Shown: one piece after another, positions 63,922 to 64,000 of the stretch
Layout of the letters: the number at the start of each line of letters is the position of its first letter
How positions within the stretch are numbered: the stretch's first letter is position 1
Assembly: GCF_018614615.1 (NCBI RefSeq)
Contig: NZ_JAGGOK010000065.1
Location: forward strand, 1-64,000
Reading direction: 5' to 3'
Length of the DNA: 64,000 nucleotides
From: Streptomyces sp. ISL-100
Lineage (GTDB): Bacteria; Actinomycetota; Actinomycetes; Streptomycetales; Streptomycetaceae
The notes under the pieces: model-generated
What the model saw: the letters and a program-made list of their open reading frames with translations, nothing else
The model's database searches: none
What the model was told of the DNA's origin: nothing
Position numbers and translations under genes: made by a program

Positions 63922-64000
63922 GTCGTTGAGCGAGGAATCCACTGAGCTCCCTCGAACGGACCGCTTCACAACCGCAGTTGCCGCAATCCGCACCCGCGCC

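Overview
The window is about 64 kb of very high-GC actinobacterial chromosome. Gene content and order (rrn operon end, tlyA-nadK-recN, pyrG, ald, parA-scpA-scpB, aroH-tyrA-cmk-plsC-der, a SepF-like gene, a streptogrisin-type protease) point to the core chromosome of a Streptomyces species. Supporting signs are strong G/C preference at third codon positions, frequent GTG/TTG starts, GTGA/ATGA operon overlaps, an IdeR/DmdR-type iron box and the dispersed repeat that translates as APPAFEER. No phage, transposase, CRISPR array or tRNA gene was recognised.

Layout. 1-290: end of an rRNA operon (23S-5S spacer, 5S rRNA, terminator). 353-5094: an RGG-repeat/TPR protein, a DUF1015 protein and a NagD-type HAD phosphatase. 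5149-8134: iron-box-controlled FecCD-FecCD-ATPase importer without a binding protein. 8118-12529: SCP2-like protein, small protein, TlyA, NAD kinase, RecN. 12890-20830: GT4 glycosyltransferase, a PucR / APC permease / Tat-exported amine oxidase group, and a GH15 enzyme. 21281-27288: CTP synthase, Nudix hydrolase, NB-ARC-like TPR protein, alanine dehydrogenase. 27628-32785: ParA, a basic small protein, ScpA, ScpB and an RluB-type pseudouridine synthase, a compact chromosome-segregation operon.

32876-36387 is an NAD-salvage operon: a 27-bp near-perfect palindrome over the pnuC leader, then pnuC, nadR-like, nrtR and an ADP-ribosylglycohydrolase, each later junction overlapping. 36458-38907 (minus) holds an RlaP-like nucleotidyltransferase, a Rieske protein, a five-helix membrane protein and an exported protein. 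39079-43534 is the aroH-tyrA-cmk-plsC-der run. 43558-45658 holds two Streptomyces-type hypothetical proteins and an Rpf/LysM muralytic enzyme.

45591-51268 is a branched-chain-amino-acid-type ABC system. LivH, LivM and LivG are read as a single 858-residue ORF, LivF follows with a 4-bp overlap, and the candidate binding protein lies divergently. A dispersed repeat sits in the LivM-LivG junction. 51435-64000 holds a second GT4 enzyme with a partner, a WYL regulator behind a 39-bp palindrome, an I78-type inhibitor, a PAP2 phosphatase, an MFS exporter, a glutaryl-CoA-type dehydrogenase, a SepF-like protein, a cysteine-rich DUF5685 protein, a DUF1684 protein and the protease.

The strongest leads are the self-contained NrtR operon with its predicted operator, the LivHMG fusion with its repeat-derived linker, the RGG/TPR protein beside the rRNA operon, and several perfect palindromes upstream of uncharacterised genes. 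All functions are inferred from sequence by eye; no database search was run.
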